Part shown: positions 17,214 to 26,396 of the stretch, piece after piece | Layout of the letters: each line of letters begins with the position of its first letter | Numbering within the stretch: the first letter of the stretch is position 1 | Assembly: GCF_004634385.1 (NCBI RefSeq) | Contig: NZ_CP037895.1 | Span: forward strand, 372,001-436,000 | DNA from: Thermaerobacter sp. FW80 | Lineage (GTDB): Bacteria > Bacillota > Sulfobacillia > Thermaerobacterales > Thermaerobacteraceae | Direction of reading: 5' to 3' | Length of the DNA stretch: 64,000 bases | Made by a program: the position numbers and the translations under genes | Notes under the pieces: model-generated | Databases searched by the model: none | What the model was told of the DNA's origin: nothing | Seen by the model: the letters and a program-made list of their open reading frames with translations, nothing else

Positions 17214-17876
17214 GTGCCCCTGTTGCCCCTCTTGCTGTTCTTCCTGCTCTCGCTGCCGATGCTGTTCTTCTTCACCTATGCCCAGGTGGCGGCGCTGTCC
17301 TTCGCACGCCTCGGCCTCAGCCCGGGCGGCGCGTTCCTGCTCTTCACCCTCTCGCTGATCGGCAGCGGCATCAACGTGCCCATCCGGCGCCAGCGGGTGC
17401 CCGTGGACCCGCCGCCGGTGCCGCCCATCGCCTTCTTCTGGCTCTTCCCGATGGTCCAGCCGCCGCGGGTGGCGGAGCGCGTCCTGGCCATCAACGTCGG
17501 CGGTGCGGTGATCCCGGCGCTGTTCAGCCTCTACCTGCTCGGCGCCGGCCGCGCGCCCCTGGCGGCCGCCGTCCTGGCCACCGTCCTGGTGGCGGCGGTG
17601 GCCAAGGCCCTGGCCCGCCCCGTGCCCGGCCGCGGCATCGTGCTGCCCGCCTTCATCCCGCCGCTGGCGGCGGCCGTGATCGCCCTCCTGGTGGCGCCGC
17701 CCGGCAGCCGTGCGGCCGTGGCGTACGTATCCGGAACCCTGGGCACGCTGATCGGCGCCGACCTGCTCAACCTGCGGGCGCTGGACCGCATGGGTCCGGG
17801 CATGCTGAGCATCGGCGGGGCCGGGGTGTTCGACGGCATCTTCCTGGTGGGCGTGCTGGCCGCCTTCCTGGCGTGA
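17214..17876 (+). CDS. DUF1614 family integral membrane protein
   Basis: 220 aa hydrophobic protein of unknown function, found in archaea and thermophilic Firmicutes. Six or seven helices are apparent; the first is very hydrophobic (PLLPLLLFFLLSLPMLFFF). Family-like features are the first extramembrane segment with FARLGLSPGGAFLLF, GSGINVPI, and the end LGTLIGADLLNL followed by MLSIGGAGVFDGIFLVG. GTG 17214 is chosen because GGAGGT lies 7 nt upstream and an extended -10 element precedes that. Single-gene unit; no function can be inferred from neighbours. Confidence 0.8.
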   Translation: MPLLPLLLFFLLSLPMLFFFTYAQVAALSFARLGLSPGGAFLLFTLSLIGSGINVPIRRQRVPVDPPPVPPIAFFWLFPMVQPPRVAERVLAINVGGAVIPALFSLYLLGAGRAPLAAAVLATVLVAAVAKALARPVPGRGIVLPAFIPPLAAAVIALLVAPPGSRAAVAYVSGTLGTLIGADLLNLRALDRMGPGMLSIGGAGVFDGIFLVGVLAAFLA

Positions 17877-18138
17877 CGAACGCGGCCTCCCGCGACGGCC
17901 ATGGCCCGGCCATGGCCGCGCGGCCCCCCGCGCCATCGCCCGCGAGCGGGCCGGACGAACCCGGCTGGGCGCGCCGCCGGCGGGGACGGGGGCGAACCGG
18001 CCGGCCGCGACGCGCCGACGCCCGGGGGTGCGCCGCGCCTCCCCATTTAAGCCGGATCCCCCCGCAAGGGATGGGAGCGGGGCGGAGCCACGGGTCGCGC
18101 CGCCCGGCCGGGCCGGCGGGGGAAGGGGGCGGTCCACG

Positions 18139-19494
18139 ATGCGGGTGCGCTACGTGGTGACGACGGCCGACGAGGGCCAACGGCTCCATCGCCTGGCCCG
18201 CCGCTGGCTGCGCGACGTGCCGCTGAGCGCCGTCTTCCGCCTGCTCCGTCAGGGGCGGATCACCGTCAACGGCCGGCGCGCACCCCACAACGCCGTGGTG
18301 CGGGCGGGCGACGTCATCGAGGCGGAGCTGGACGCGACCCCATCGCCGAGCCGGCCGCCCGTCGCGTCCCCTCGGGTCCCGCGCGGACGACCGGATCCGC
18401 CCGAGGCTGGCTCGATGGCGCCCTTGCGGCAGGCGGGCCCGCCGCGCCGTCCCGACGCGCCGACCATCGCCCGCCCTGGCCGGCTGGGGCCAGGACCGGC
18501 AGGGGATCGGACCCCGGCCATCGTCTACGAGGACCCCGACATCCTCGTCGTCCACAAGCCGGCAGGACTCCTCACGCACGGGGCGGACCACGCCCGCCGC
18601 CAGGAGCCGACCCTGGTGGACTGGGTGCGGGAGGAGCTGGCGCGCCGGGGGGCGCTGCCGCAGGGCAGCCTCTTCCAGCCCTCGCCCGCCCACCGGCTGG
18701 ACCGGAACACCTCGGGGCTTGTCGCCTTCGGCAAGACGCGCCGGGGTGCGGCCCGCCTCGCGGCCTGGCTCCGCAGCCGCCAGGCGGTCAAGGAGTACGT
18801 GGCGGTGGTCTCGGGTCGCCCGCCGGAAGGCCTCGTCCACCACCGCCTGCGGCGGGATCGGCAGCGGCGGCTGACCCTAGCCCTGGAGCCATCGCCGCGG
18901 CCTGGGGCGGCGGGGACCGCGCCGCCCCAGGCCGCGGCCCCCCGGGCCGCAGCGCCCCGGGCCGGGTCCGCGGACGGCGGACCCGGCCCGGGGGCCTGGG
19001 ATGCCCACCGGGCCGGCCATGGGGGGCGGTCCGCCGCCGGGCAGTGGGCCGGGGCCCCGGCGGGCTCGGGCGGCGCCCAAGGGGGCCGCGGCGCCCGGCC
19101 TGACGGGGACGCGGGCCATGACGCGGGGGCGCAAGCGGCCCCCCTCCATGACGCCGGGGCGCAAGAGGCCGCCCTCCGGGACGCCGAGACCCGGGAGGCC
19201 TCGCTCCGGGTGCGGGTCCTGGACTCGCGGCACGGCTTCAGCCTGTGCCGCATCCAGCTGCTGACGGGCCGGAGCCACCAGATCCGCGCCCAGCTGGCGG
19301 CGACGGGTCATCCCCTGGCGGGCGACGCGAAGTACGGCGGCCCCCGCGTGGAGGGGCTCCACCGGCCCGCCCTGCACGGCTACCGGCTGGTTCTTCCGAA
19401 CGGGGTCGACGTGGTGGCGCCCCTGCCCGCCGACCTCACGCGGCTCTGCCGGCGGCTGGGGCTCTCGTTGCGGGGCATCCGCACAGAGGGCTAG
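18139..19494 (+). CDS. RluA-family 23S rRNA pseudouridine synthase with repetitive insert
   Basis: 451 aa. The N-terminal S4 RNA-binding domain (residues 1-65, RLLRQGRITVNGRRA) is followed by a 55-residue Pro/Arg linker and the synthase core from IVYEDPDILVVHKPAGLLTHG. The catalytic Asp lies in PAHRLDRNTSGLVAFGK. After ALEPSPRP a low-complexity insert of about 100 residues interrupts the core; its end consists of three 10-residue repeats (HDAGAQAAPL-like). The fold then resumes with LLTGRSHQIRAQLAATGHPLAGDAKYGG. ATG 18139 directly precedes the S4 domain with a G-rich ribosome site; the upstream open frame is noise. Which uridine is modified (RluC/D-type sites) cannot be told. Confidence 0.88.
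   Translation: MRVRYVVTTADEGQRLHRLARRWLRDVPLSAVFRLLRQGRITVNGRRAPHNAVVRAGDVIEAELDATPSPSRPPVASPRVPRGRPDPPEAGSMAPLRQAGPPRRPDAPTIARPGRLGPGPAGDRTPAIVYEDPDILVVHKPAGLLTHGADHARRQEPTLVDWVREELARRGALPQGSLFQPSPAHRLDRNTSGLVAFGKTRRGAARLAAWLRSRQAVKEYVAVVSGRPPEGLVHHRLRRDRQRRLTLALEPSPRPGAAGTAPPQAAAPRAAAPRAGSADGGPGPGAWDAHRAGHGGRSAAGQWAGAPAGSGGAQGGRGARPDGDAGHDAGAQAAPLHDAGAQEAALRDAETREASLRVRVLDSRHGFSLCRIQLLTGRSHQIRAQLAATGHPLAGDAKYGGPRVEGLHRPALHGYRLVLPNGVDVVAPLPADLTRLCRRLGLSLRGIRTEG
19117..19206. repeat. 30-bp tandem repeat, three copies, inside the pseudouridine synthase gene
   Basis: Units at 19117-19146, 19147-19176 and 19177-19206 encode 10-residue repeats; the first two differ at about 4 positions and the third is more diverged. 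The period keeps the reading frame. Confidence 0.8.
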
Positions 19495-19714
19495 GGCGTC
19501 TCCGCCTCGCTGCGGCGTTGCGCCGGTCGCCGCGACGTCTCCCAGAAGGTGCCTGCTTCCCCGCGCCGTGGCTCGAGGTGGATCCTCGGCGTCGGGGCTT
19601 CCCGGGGCGATGGGCATCGTCCGCGCTACGGCGGTGGGCCGCTGCCGACGAGCCCCTCCCACCGAGGGGCCGCCGGACGGCGGTCGCCGAGCGGCGCGGC
19701 CGGACGGGCGTCGG

Positions 19715-20164
19715 TCATGCCCCTTCCTGATGGGGATCGACGGGTCCCTGCCACCGGCCCTCGTTCCGCAGCCGGCGCCGGTACTGGCGCACCGCCTCCT
19801 TCAGCGTGCTCAAGGCGAGGGTGGCACAGCGGGGCCGGGTGGCCAGGGCCGATTCGCCGACGAACTGCTTCATGTCCTCGCCCCGCAGGTCGAGGACCTG
19901 GTCCATGGTGAGCCCCTCGTCGACCACCTTCTGGAGCAGCATGGACGCCGCCGCCTGGCTGACGTTGCAGCCGCTGCCCTCGAACCGGACGTCGGCGATG
20001 CCGTGGCCGTCGCCGGTGCCCTTGAGGTAGATGTGCACCACGTCCCCGCACCCCGGGTTGCCGCCCGAGACCGTGACGTCCGCGTCCTGCAGCCGGCCGC
20101 GCATCCGCGGGTTGCGGGCCTCCTCGATCAGGATCTGGATCAGCGTCTCCCGGTCCCACTCCAC
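19715..20164 (-). CDS. SufU/IscU-like iron-sulfur scaffold or sulfur acceptor protein
   Basis: 149 aa NifU N-domain protein. In Firmicutes SufU takes sulfur from the SufS desulfurase for cluster assembly; IscU types scaffold the cluster. The three conserved Cys are present: GGNPGCGD, FEGSGCNVSQAAASML and RPRCATLALSTLKEA. A Gly-Asp ligand pair surrounds the first Cys. GTG 20164 is the start consistent with the conserved N-terminus, with a GGGGGG ribosome site. Its gene stands alone, divergent from a rhodanese that could also move sulfane sulfur. The desulfurase and SufC/D are not in the window; sufB lies 29 kb away. The exact sub-class (SufU or IscU) is uncertain. Confidence 0.85.
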   Translation of the reverse strand: MEWDRETLIQILIEEARNPRMRGRLQDADVTVSGGNPGCGDVVHIYLKGTGDGHGIADVRFEGSGCNVSQAAASMLLQKVVDEGLTMDQVLDLRGEDMKQFVGESALATRPRCATLALSTLKEAVRQYRRRLRNEGRWQGPVDPHQEGA

Positions 20165-20417
20165 CGTTGCGTCCCCCCTGGCGCGATCCCTTTTACTTTA
20201 TCACGGGTGCTCGGGGGTGCGACGGGGGGTGCGACCCGCCCCCCGGCGGCCGCCGCCTCGGTCTGCCGCCTCGACCCCGGGATCGCGGGGACACGGGCGG
20301 CAGCCGGCGCCGCGGCCGGTTCGTCCGCGAAGAACGGCGCCATCCTGGTTGCTGGTCCGGCTTTCTTTAGCTTACAATCCCGTTTAGGTAACTCAGTATT
20401 CCCGAGGAGGGGTTGCC
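20165..20417. promoter_or_regulatory. Divergent promoter region: sufU-like gene and rhodanese
   Basis: For the rhodanese, TTGCTG (20349-20354), an 18-bp spacer and TACAAT (20373-20378) make a good sigma-A promoter. For the minus strand, an A+T-rich TGATAAAGTAAAAG patch near 20207-20194 may hold the -10. The sequence between is G+C-rich, with two GGGGTGCGAC copies and an exact copy of the dispersed word at 20316-20326 (minus). Confidence 0.6.
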
Positions 20418-21311
20418 GTGTCGGAGGCGGTGGAGAAGGTCTTCCAGGAGCGGGGCTACGCCCACCCCGAGGTGCTGGTCAGCACCCAATGGGTGGCGGA
20501 TCACCTGGACGAGCTGACCGACCCCAACAGCACCAAGTACCGCCTGGTGGAAGCCGACGAGGACGTGACCCTCTACGACGCCGGCCACATCCCGGGGGCC
20601 GTCAAGATCGACTGGCAGACGGACCTGCAGGACCCCGTGGTGCGCGACTACCTCTCGCCCGAGCAGTTCGCCAGGCTGATGTCCGAGAAGGGGATCGACA
20701 ACGACACCACGGTGATCTTCTACGGCGACAAGAACAACTGGTGGGCGGCCTACACCTTCTGGGTCTTCCAGCTCTTCGGGCACAAGAACCTGAAGATCAT
20801 GGACGGCGGCCGCGCCAAGTGGGAGGCCGAGGGCCGGCCCCTGACCAAGGAGGTCCCGCGCTTCCCCAAGACCGACTACAAGGCGGTCACCCGCTACGAC
20901 CCGTACATCCGCGCCTTCAAGGAGGACGTGTTCCGCCACATCGAGTTCGGCAAGCCGCTGATCGACGTGCGCTCGCCGGAGGAGTACTCCGGGAAGCTCT
21001 TGCACATGGAGAACTACCCGCAGGAGGGCGCGCAGCGGGGCGGCCACATCAAGGGCGCCAAGAACGTGCCCTGGGCGAAGGCCGTGAACCCCGACGGCAC
21101 CTTCAAGTCCGCCGACCAGCTGCGCAAGATCTATCTGGAGGAACAGGGCCTCAAGCCCGACGACGACATCATCGTCTACTGCCGGATCGGCGAGCGCTCC
21201 TCCCACACCTGGTTCGCGCTCAAGTACCTGCTGGGGTTCGAGCGCGTCCGCAACTACGACGGCTCCTGGACCGAGTGGGGCAACCTGGTGCGGGCGCCCA
21301 TCGAGCGGTGA
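20418..21311 (+). CDS. Thiosulfate sulfurtransferase with two rhodanese domains
   Basis: 297 aa cytoplasmic sulfurtransferase (no signal peptide) that would move sulfane sulfur from thiosulfate or a related donor to a thiol acceptor. The N-terminal rhodanese domain (residues 20-140) includes [13 protein letters not shown] and the degenerate active loop YGDKNNWWA, which lacks Cys. The C-terminal domain (about 165-295) carries [21 protein letters not shown] and the catalytic loop [13 protein letters not shown] with its Cys. GTG 20418 has GAGGAGGGG upstream and a clear promoter. Divergent from a sufU-like gene, so a role near iron-sulfur or sulfur metabolism is plausible. The coding sequence is less G+C-biased and well conserved, suggesting high expression. 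Confidence 0.92.
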   Translation: MSEAVEKVFQERGYAHPEVLVSTQWVADHLDELTDPNSTKYRLVEADEDVTLYDAGHIPGAVKIDWQTDLQDPVVRDYLSPEQFARLMSEKGIDNDTTVIFYGDKNNWWAAYTFWVFQLFGHKNLKIMDGGRAKWEAEGRPLTKEVPRFPKTDYKAVTRYDPYIRAFKEDVFRHIEFGKPLIDVRSPEEYSGKLLHMENYPQEGAQRGGHIKGAKNVPWAKAVNPDGTFKSADQLRKIYLEEQGLKPDDDIIVYCRIGERSSHTWFALKYLLGFERVRNYDGSWTEWGNLVRAPIER

Positions 21312-21835
21312 GGGGTGCCCCCTGGCCGACGGGCACGCTTCGGCCGTGGTAGCGATCGCTCGGCCGGTGGCGCCCGCCGCGCCGCCGGCCGCTCCAGCGG
21401 AAGTGTCCGCCCATCGCTGACGCAGCGCCCTTCGAAACAGGAGGTCGACACCTTCGACGCCGGACCGAGCGGGCGGTCCGCTCCGGATCCGCCCCGCGGC
21501 CCGGCGTCGCGTCGTCCCCCGGTCTCTGCGCGGTCCAGGGGTCCGTCCCGCTGCCATCCTGCTCCTGCCATCCGTGCCACCCCGTGACGCGGCACGTCCC
21601 ACCCCCTGACGCGGCACGTCCCACCCGCGGCACGCGAATCGCTCCCGTGCCGCCGACTTGCCCGCGCCGGCGTCGACCGGGAGACGTTGCGGCGCTGGCG
21701 GGACGGCGGTGCGGGGGGTCTCTCTGCATGGCGCCGACGGCGCCGCCTCATGCTAACCCTGCCTAACCCCTGCGGACCCGGAGCGCGACCGGCGGGCCAT
21801 CCCGCCCCCTGCGCTCCACGAGGAGGGACCCCACC
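21312..21835. other. Intergenic region with a 22-bp tandem repeat
   Basis: About 520 bp between two plus-strand genes, without a supported gene. It contains the tandem repeat at 21585-21628. No clear hairpin terminator is visible after the rhodanese. Confidence 0.45.
21585..21628. repeat. 22-bp tandem repeat
   Basis: TGACGCGGCACGTCCCACCC occurs at 21585 and again at 21607, with a third partial GCGGCACG copy after. Upstream of the GerD-like gene; no known function. Confidence 0.8.
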
Positions 21836-22642
21836 GTGATCCGACGCCTCGCCCCCGGCTCCCGCCGTACGCCGCCCGATGGCAACGCGGCCATGCCGTG
21901 CCGCGATCCCATGGCGTCGCCCCGCACCGCCCCGACGACGCCCGGCCTGACCCCGACCCAGGGCGGGCCGGCGTCGCCGCGTCCCCGCCGACCGACCGCC
22001 CTCGCGGCGGTGCGCCTCCTGGCCCTGGTGGTGACCGCCACCGTCACCGTGGCGGCCGGCGGCTGCACCCCCGCCGCCAAGCCCGGCCCGACCGAGAACC
22101 GGCGGATGATCACGTCCCTGGCCAGCGACCCCCAGGTGCAGCAGGCCTTCGCCCGCGGACGGGGGGAGGTGATCGCCCGCGATGCGGAGGCCCGTCGGAC
22201 GATCCTGGCCCAGGTGGTGCGCGAGCAGCGCCGCATCCTGGACGAACCGGCGGTCCGCGACGACGCCCTGCGGGTGAACGCCGACCTCACCCGGGCAACC
22301 GCCACCGCGCGGGAGACCCGGCCCGCGATGTTGGAGAACACGGTGGACCTGCTGGAGGGCATCCCCGACGATCCGGAGCTCCGCCGCCGCATGGTCGCCG
22401 TCATGCGGAGGCTCCTCCAGGACCCCGCCATCCGTGCCGACCTCGTCGCCCTGATCCAGTCGACGATGGCCCAGTCGGGCGGCTCGGGCGGCGGTGCGGC
22501 CGGTGGGAGCGGGGGCGGTGCCGGCGCCGGGGCTGGCGGCGGTTCCGGCGGCACCACCACCGGCAGCGGTGGTGACCGCGGCGCAGCGGCGGGCGGCCCC
22601 GCAGGGAGCGGAAGCGCCGGTGGTGCAGGCGCCGGGCGTTGA
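21836..22642 (+). CDS. GerD-like spore germination lipoprotein (tentative)
   Basis: 268 aa. After a Pro/Arg-rich leader of about 50 residues comes a hydrophobic segment (LAAVRLLALVVTATVTVAAG) ending in a lipobox-like AAGGC, so it is probably a lipoprotein. The mature part is helical, with repeated acidic DP motifs (ASDPQVQQAF, IPDDPELRRRM, LQDPAIRADL), the pattern seen in GerD, which clusters germinant receptors in the spore inner membrane. A 60-residue Gly/Ala/Ser tail ends it. GTG 21836 has GAGGAGGG 8 nt upstream. The long pre-lipobox leader is odd; an internal start nearer the hydrophobic segment is possible. An alternative is an uncharacterised Firmicute lipoprotein. Confidence 0.6.
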   Translation: MIRRLAPGSRRTPPDGNAAMPCRDPMASPRTAPTTPGLTPTQGGPASPRPRRPTALAAVRLLALVVTATVTVAAGGCTPAAKPGPTENRRMITSLASDPQVQQAFARGRGEVIARDAEARRTILAQVVREQRRILDEPAVRDDALRVNADLTRATATARETRPAMLENTVDLLEGIPDDPELRRRMVAVMRRLLQDPAIRADLVALIQSTMAQSGGSGGGAAGGSGGGAGAGAGGGSGGTTTGSGGDRGAAAGGPAGSGSAGGAGAGR

Positions 22643-22966
22643 TCGCACCCGGCGCCCCCGCACCCCAGCCCCGGCGGCCGGCGCGGTGCCGCGCCCGGCG
22701 CGCCGCGAACCGGCCCCACCCCGGGGACCGGACGGCGCCCGCAATGACCCTTGGCGCGCCTCGGCGCCCCGTGGCGCCGTCGGCCTCTCCGACCATCGGA
22801 CGGCGAACGTCGGGGAACGTCCGGCGAACGTCGGGGAACGTCGATGCGACCGGCGCGGTCCGCGCCGGTCGCCGAAGCCGGCCACGCGGTCCGTCCGGGA
22901 GTCCGGCCACGTGGTCCATCCGGCGGCCGCCGGTCGCCGCCGGCGCCCGGCGGCCGCCGGCGCCCG
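22643..22966. other. Convergent intergenic region with 21-bp tandem repeat and G+C-rich palindromes
   Basis: About 320 bp between the GerD-like and trpS stops. It contains the repeat at 22801-22842 and a run of GGCGGCCGCCGG palindromes near 22930-22965, which may act as a terminator for either gene. No gene is supported. Confidence 0.45.
22801..22842. repeat. 21-bp perfect tandem repeat
   Basis: Two identical adjacent units start at 22801 and 22822; each holds CGAACGTC and GGGGAACGTC. Non-coding. Confidence 0.85.
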
Positions 22967-24049
22967 TCAGCGACGCTCCACGGCCTCGGGGGCCTGCTCG
23001 CCCGCCGCCTTCGACCCGGCCGCTGCGGCCACCCCGGCCTCCCCGAGGCCGGGTTCGTCCCGCAACAGCCCACAGGCCTCCTTCACCTCGGCCATGGTCT
23101 CGCGGGCGATGGCGCGGGCGCGACGGATGCCATCGCGCAGGACGCGATCGAGATAGGCCGGGTCGTTCTCCAGCTCCGCGCGGCGTCGGCGGAAGGGCTC
23201 CAAGCTGCGGATGATGGCGTCCGCCAGGGTCCGCTTCAGGTTCACGTAACGCAGCGTGCCCGCGTCGTACTCGGCCCGCAGCGAGCGGTACTCCTCCTCG
23301 GTGCCGAAGATCTTCAGCAGCTGGAAGAGGTTGGCCACGCCCGGGCTCATCCGTTCGCCGCTGGGCCCGGTGTCGGTGACCGCCTTCATGATCTTGTCGC
23401 GGATCGCCTCCGGCGGGTCGGAGAGGGCGATCAAGCTGCGCGGGCCCAGGGTCTTGCTCATCTTCTTCTCGGGGTCGGTCAGGCTCATGATGCGCGCCGT
23501 CTCCTGCGCCACCAGCGCCTGGGGCTCGGGGAAGATCTTGACCCCGAACAGGTGGTGGAACCGGCGCACGATCTCGCGGGTGAGCTCGAGGTGCGGCAGC
23601 TGGTCCTCGCCCACGGGGACGACCTCGGCCTTGTATAGCACGATGTCGGCGGCCATGAGCACGCCGTAGGAGAGAAGGCCCAGGTGGACGTAGTCCGGGT
23701 GTTGCTCGGCCTTCTCCTTGAAGGTGGGCACCCGCTCCAGCCACGCGATCGGGGTCACCGTGCCCAGGATCCACGCCAGCTCCGTGTGCTCGGGCACGGC
23801 GGACTGGACCATCAGGATCGAGCGCTCCGGGTCGACGCCCGCAGCCAGGTAGTCGATGAGCAGCTCGCGGACGTTGGCGCGCATCTCCGCCGGATGGTAC
23901 GGCGTGGTCATGCCGTGGTAGTCGACGATGGCGTAGATGCACTCGTACCGGTCCTGGAGCTGGATCCAGCTCTTGATCGCCCCGAGGTAGTTGCCCAGGT
24001 GGATCGGCCCCGTGGGCCGGATGCCGCTGAAGACCCGCTTCCGCCCCAC
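22967..24049 (-). CDS. trpS: Tryptophanyl-tRNA synthetase
   Basis: 360 aa class I aminoacyl-tRNA synthetase charging tRNA-Trp. The HIGH-equivalent is RPTGPIHLGNYLGA, with FSGIRPTG before it, and the KMSKS loop is KKMSKTLG. Substrate-site segments such as MVQSAVPEHTELAWIL, GVLMAADIVLYKAEVVPVGEDQ and TDTGPSGERMSPGVANLFQL are intact. The C-terminus has a variable 35-residue tail including LRDEPGLGEAG, encoded by a near copy of the dispersed word. GTG 24049 is chosen because GGGAGGG lies 7 nt upstream and the core begins right after it; the open frame upstream covers the promoter. No T-box leader was found. Confidence 0.95.
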   Translation of the reverse strand: MGRKRVFSGIRPTGPIHLGNYLGAIKSWIQLQDRYECIYAIVDYHGMTTPYHPAEMRANVRELLIDYLAAGVDPERSILMVQSAVPEHTELAWILGTVTPIAWLERVPTFKEKAEQHPDYVHLGLLSYGVLMAADIVLYKAEVVPVGEDQLPHLELTREIVRRFHHLFGVKIFPEPQALVAQETARIMSLTDPEKKMSKTLGPRSLIALSDPPEAIRDKIMKAVTDTGPSGERMSPGVANLFQLLKIFGTEEEYRSLRAEYDAGTLRYVNLKRTLADAIIRSLEPFRRRRAELENDPAYLDRVLRDGIRRARAIARETMAEVKEACGLLRDEPGLGEAGVAAAAGSKAAGEQAPEAVERR

Positions 24050-24135
24050 CGTTCGCGCCCTCCCGTCGCCCAAGGCTCGACCCAGGTCGCCGACTCGCAG
24101 CCGGGTGCCGAACGATCGCAACCGGTGCGTCCTCC

Positions 24136-24164
24136 ATCTTACTCGTTGCGCCGGACCGTGTCGA
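24136..24164 (-). promoter_or_regulatory. sigma-A promoter of trpS
   Basis: Minus strand: TCGACA (24164-24159, 5 of 6), a 17-bp spacer, TAAGAT (24141-24136, 4 of 6). The start would fall near 24129, giving an 80-nt leader. Confidence 0.65.
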
Positions 24165-24269
24165 CCGGCAGCGCCGCGGGCGGCCTCACGGCCTCCGGCC
24201 CCCGGCCCTCGACCCCCGTCGGCTCCCCCCAGGCCTACCGTCCCGCCATCGCGCATACCGTGGAGTGCC

Positions 24270-25442
24270 ATGACCGCGCACCGGGGACCAGCCTACGCGG
24301 CCGCTCCACCGGCGCCCGGCCCCTGGACCGTGGCCGCCACCTTCATCGGCACGGTGGTGGGAGCCGGCTTCGCGTCCGGCCAGGAGATCCTGTCGTTCTT
24401 CACCCTGTACGGCTGGCCGGGCACCGCCGGCATCGTGCTGGTGGCGGCGGCCTTCGCCGCGGGGGGACGGTGGTGGCTGGAGCTGGGCGCCCGCACCCGC
24501 GCCCCCTCGTATCGGGAGGCCCTGGCGCTGGCGGCGGGACCGTGGGCCGGCGCCGTCCTGGACGGCCTGCTGGTGGCCTCCCTCTTCGCCGGCGTCGGCG
24601 TGATGACGGCAGGAGCCGCGGCCGTCACCGCCGACCAGCTGGGGTGGTCCCCGTGGACCGGCCGGCTGGTGTTCGCGGCGCTCTGCGCCGCCACGGTGTG
24701 GCGCGGGCTGCCCGGCGTGCTGGCCGCCAACGCCGTGGTGGTGCCGGTCCTGGTGCTGGCCGTGGTCGTCGTCGCCGTGCACGGCCTCAGCCACGCCGCG
24801 GCACCGCTGCCGCCGCCTCCCGCCGAACCGCGGCTGCCGGAGGCCGTACCCTTGGGACGGACCCTCCCGCCCCCATCCCCCGGCGGGGCCCCGGGGCGCG
24901 GCTCCCCGGCCCTGGCGCCGGTGGCGACGGCGCTGCCGGCCGCGCCCGCCGCCCACTGGCTCCTGGCGGCCCTGCTCTACGCCGGCTTCAACCTGCTGCT
25001 GGCCTTGCCGGTGCTGGTGCCGCTGGGCGGCGTCGCGCCTCCGGCCGCCCGTCGGCAAGGCAGCCTGATGGGCGGTGTCGGGCTGGCCGGCCTGGCCATG
25101 CTGCTGCACCTGGCCATGCTGGTCCACATGCCGGCCCCGGCGACCCGGGAGATCCCGGTGCTGTACCTGGCCGGCGGCCTGCCGGCGTGGTTCCGCGGCG
25201 GGGTCGCCGCGGTGCTCTGGACGGAGATCTTCACCACCGCGGTGGGCAGCCTCTACGGGCTGGCCAGCCGGCTCGCCCCGCCGGGCAGCGGATCCTACCG
25301 GCTCGCGGTGGTGGCGGCGGCCGCGGCGGCGACCACCGTCGCGGGGGCCGGCTTCGCGGCGCTGGTGCGTGTCCTCTACCCGCTGATGGGCTGGCTGGGC
25401 CTCGGCCTGATGGGGTGGCTGCTGGCGGCGCCGCGCCGTTGA
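24270..25442 (+). CDS. YkvI-like membrane protein, amino acid permease-like fold
   Basis: 390 aa polytopic protein resembling the uncharacterised YkvI group of the amino acid transporter superfamily. The first helix has the characteristic TFIGTVVGAGFASGQEILSFF, with an unwound GAGFASGQE segment as in LeuT-fold carriers. About ten helices follow; a Pro-rich loop of 50 residues (about 185-235) breaks the middle. Later helices include LLYAGFNLLLALPVLVPLG and WTEIFTTAVGSLYGLA. ATG 24270 has GGAG 5 nt before it and diverges from trpS with a 220-nt gap. A substrate has not been shown for the family; proximity to trpS is not proof of tryptophan transport. Confidence 0.75.
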   Translation: MTAHRGPAYAAAPPAPGPWTVAATFIGTVVGAGFASGQEILSFFTLYGWPGTAGIVLVAAAFAAGGRWWLELGARTRAPSYREALALAAGPWAGAVLDGLLVASLFAGVGVMTAGAAAVTADQLGWSPWTGRLVFAALCAATVWRGLPGVLAANAVVVPVLVLAVVVVAVHGLSHAAAPLPPPPAEPRLPEAVPLGRTLPPPSPGGAPGRGSPALAPVATALPAAPAAHWLLAALLYAGFNLLLALPVLVPLGGVAPPAARRQGSLMGGVGLAGLAMLLHLAMLVHMPAPATREIPVLYLAGGLPAWFRGGVAAVLWTEIFTTAVGSLYGLASRLAPPGSGSYRLAVVAAAAAATTVAGAGFAALVRVLYPLMGWLGLGLMGWLLAAPRR

Positions 25443-25574
25443 GCGGCCCGGGGGTCCGGTCGCGGCACCGCCGGTCCGCGCATCCACCCCGCGGCCCGAG
25501 GGCCCGCGCCTTCCCAGACCGGCCCGCTCCCGCTACCATGGGACTAGCCGAGCCCTGACGAAAGGATGGGGAGC

Positions 25575-26396
25575 GTGACGTCCAAGTCGACCCCGCCGCC
25601 GGGCGCGGACCGCAGCCGCCACCGCGGCGCGGCGGCCGCTACGCCGTCCAGCGGGCGGCGATCCGGTCCCTCCGCGCGCCTCGCCTCCCGGGAGGCGGAG
25701 GCCCGTCGGCGGCGCCTGCGCTGGCTGACCCTGGGGACCGCCGCGGTGGTGGTGCTGGCCGTCGCCCTGGCCGTGGCCGCCACCCGTCAACCCGAGCCCG
25801 GCGAGGGCGCCGTCCCCGCCGACGTGTTCCAGTTGGAGCGCCAGCCGATGCTGGGGTCGCCCGACGCCCCGGTGACGGTGGTGGAGTTCGCCGACTTCAA
25901 GTGCCCCTACTGCCGGGACTTCACTCTCCACGAGTTCCCGCGCTTCAAGGCGGCCTACGTCGACACCGGCAAGGTGCGCTTCTACTTCATCAACTACCCC
26001 TTCATCGGACCCGACTCGGACACCGCCGCCGAGGCGCTGGAGGCGGTCTACGCCCAGGACCCCGAGGGCGCGTGGGCCTTCATCGAGCGGGTGATGCAGC
26101 GCCAGGGTCCGGAGGACCAGCAGTGGGCGACGCCCGAGTTCCTGGTCGAGCTGGCCCGCGAGGCCGTACCCTCCATCGATGCCGAGCGGCTCGCCGCCGA
26201 CCTCCGGGCCCGCCGGTATCGGGACGAGGTGGAGGCGGACCGGGCCATCGCCCGCCAGGTGGGGGTGCAGGGGACGCCGGCCATCTTCGTCGACGGCCGG
26301 TTCGTCGACGACTGGTCCTTCGAGGGCCTGCAGGCCGCCGTCGAAGAGGCGCTGGCCCGGAGGCAGGGCGGCGCCGCCCCGGGCGACGCGGAGTAG
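25575..26396 (+). CDS. DsbA-family thiol-disulfide oxidoreductase, membrane-anchored (BdbD-like)
   Basis: 273 aa. A basic N-terminal tail of about 55 residues precedes one membrane helix (TLGTAAVVVLAVALAVAA), and the catalytic domain lies outside. The thioredoxin-like domain begins at MLGSPDAPVTVVEFADFKCPYC; CPYC is the redox centre. A helical insertion follows, then VGVQGTPAIFVDGRFV, whose cis-Pro follows Thr as in DsbA. It should oxidise paired Cys in exported proteins and be re-oxidised by the DsbB-like protein encoded 310 nt downstream. GTG 25575 is preferred because AAAGGA precedes it at 8 nt; ATG 25566 overlaps that site. Confidence 0.88.
   Translation: MTSKSTPPPGADRSRHRGAAAATPSSGRRSGPSARLASREAEARRRRLRWLTLGTAAVVVLAVALAVAATRQPEPGEGAVPADVFQLERQPMLGSPDAPVTVVEFADFKCPYCRDFTLHEFPRFKAAYVDTGKVRFYFINYPFIGPDSDTAAEALEAVYAQDPEGAWAFIERVMQRQGPEDQQWATPEFLVELAREAVPSIDAERLAADLRARRYRDEVEADRAIARQVGVQGTPAIFVDGRFVDDWSFEGLQAAVEEALARRQGGAAPGDAE

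Noticed and set aside
21836-22642. Gly-rich tail of the GerD-like protein as a collagen-type repeat
   Set aside because: The Gly spacing is irregular (GG and GSGG runs), not Gly-X-Y.
24050-24140. T-box riboswitch upstream of trpS
   Set aside because: The leader is only about 80 nt, and no T-box core sequence or specifier stem is visible.
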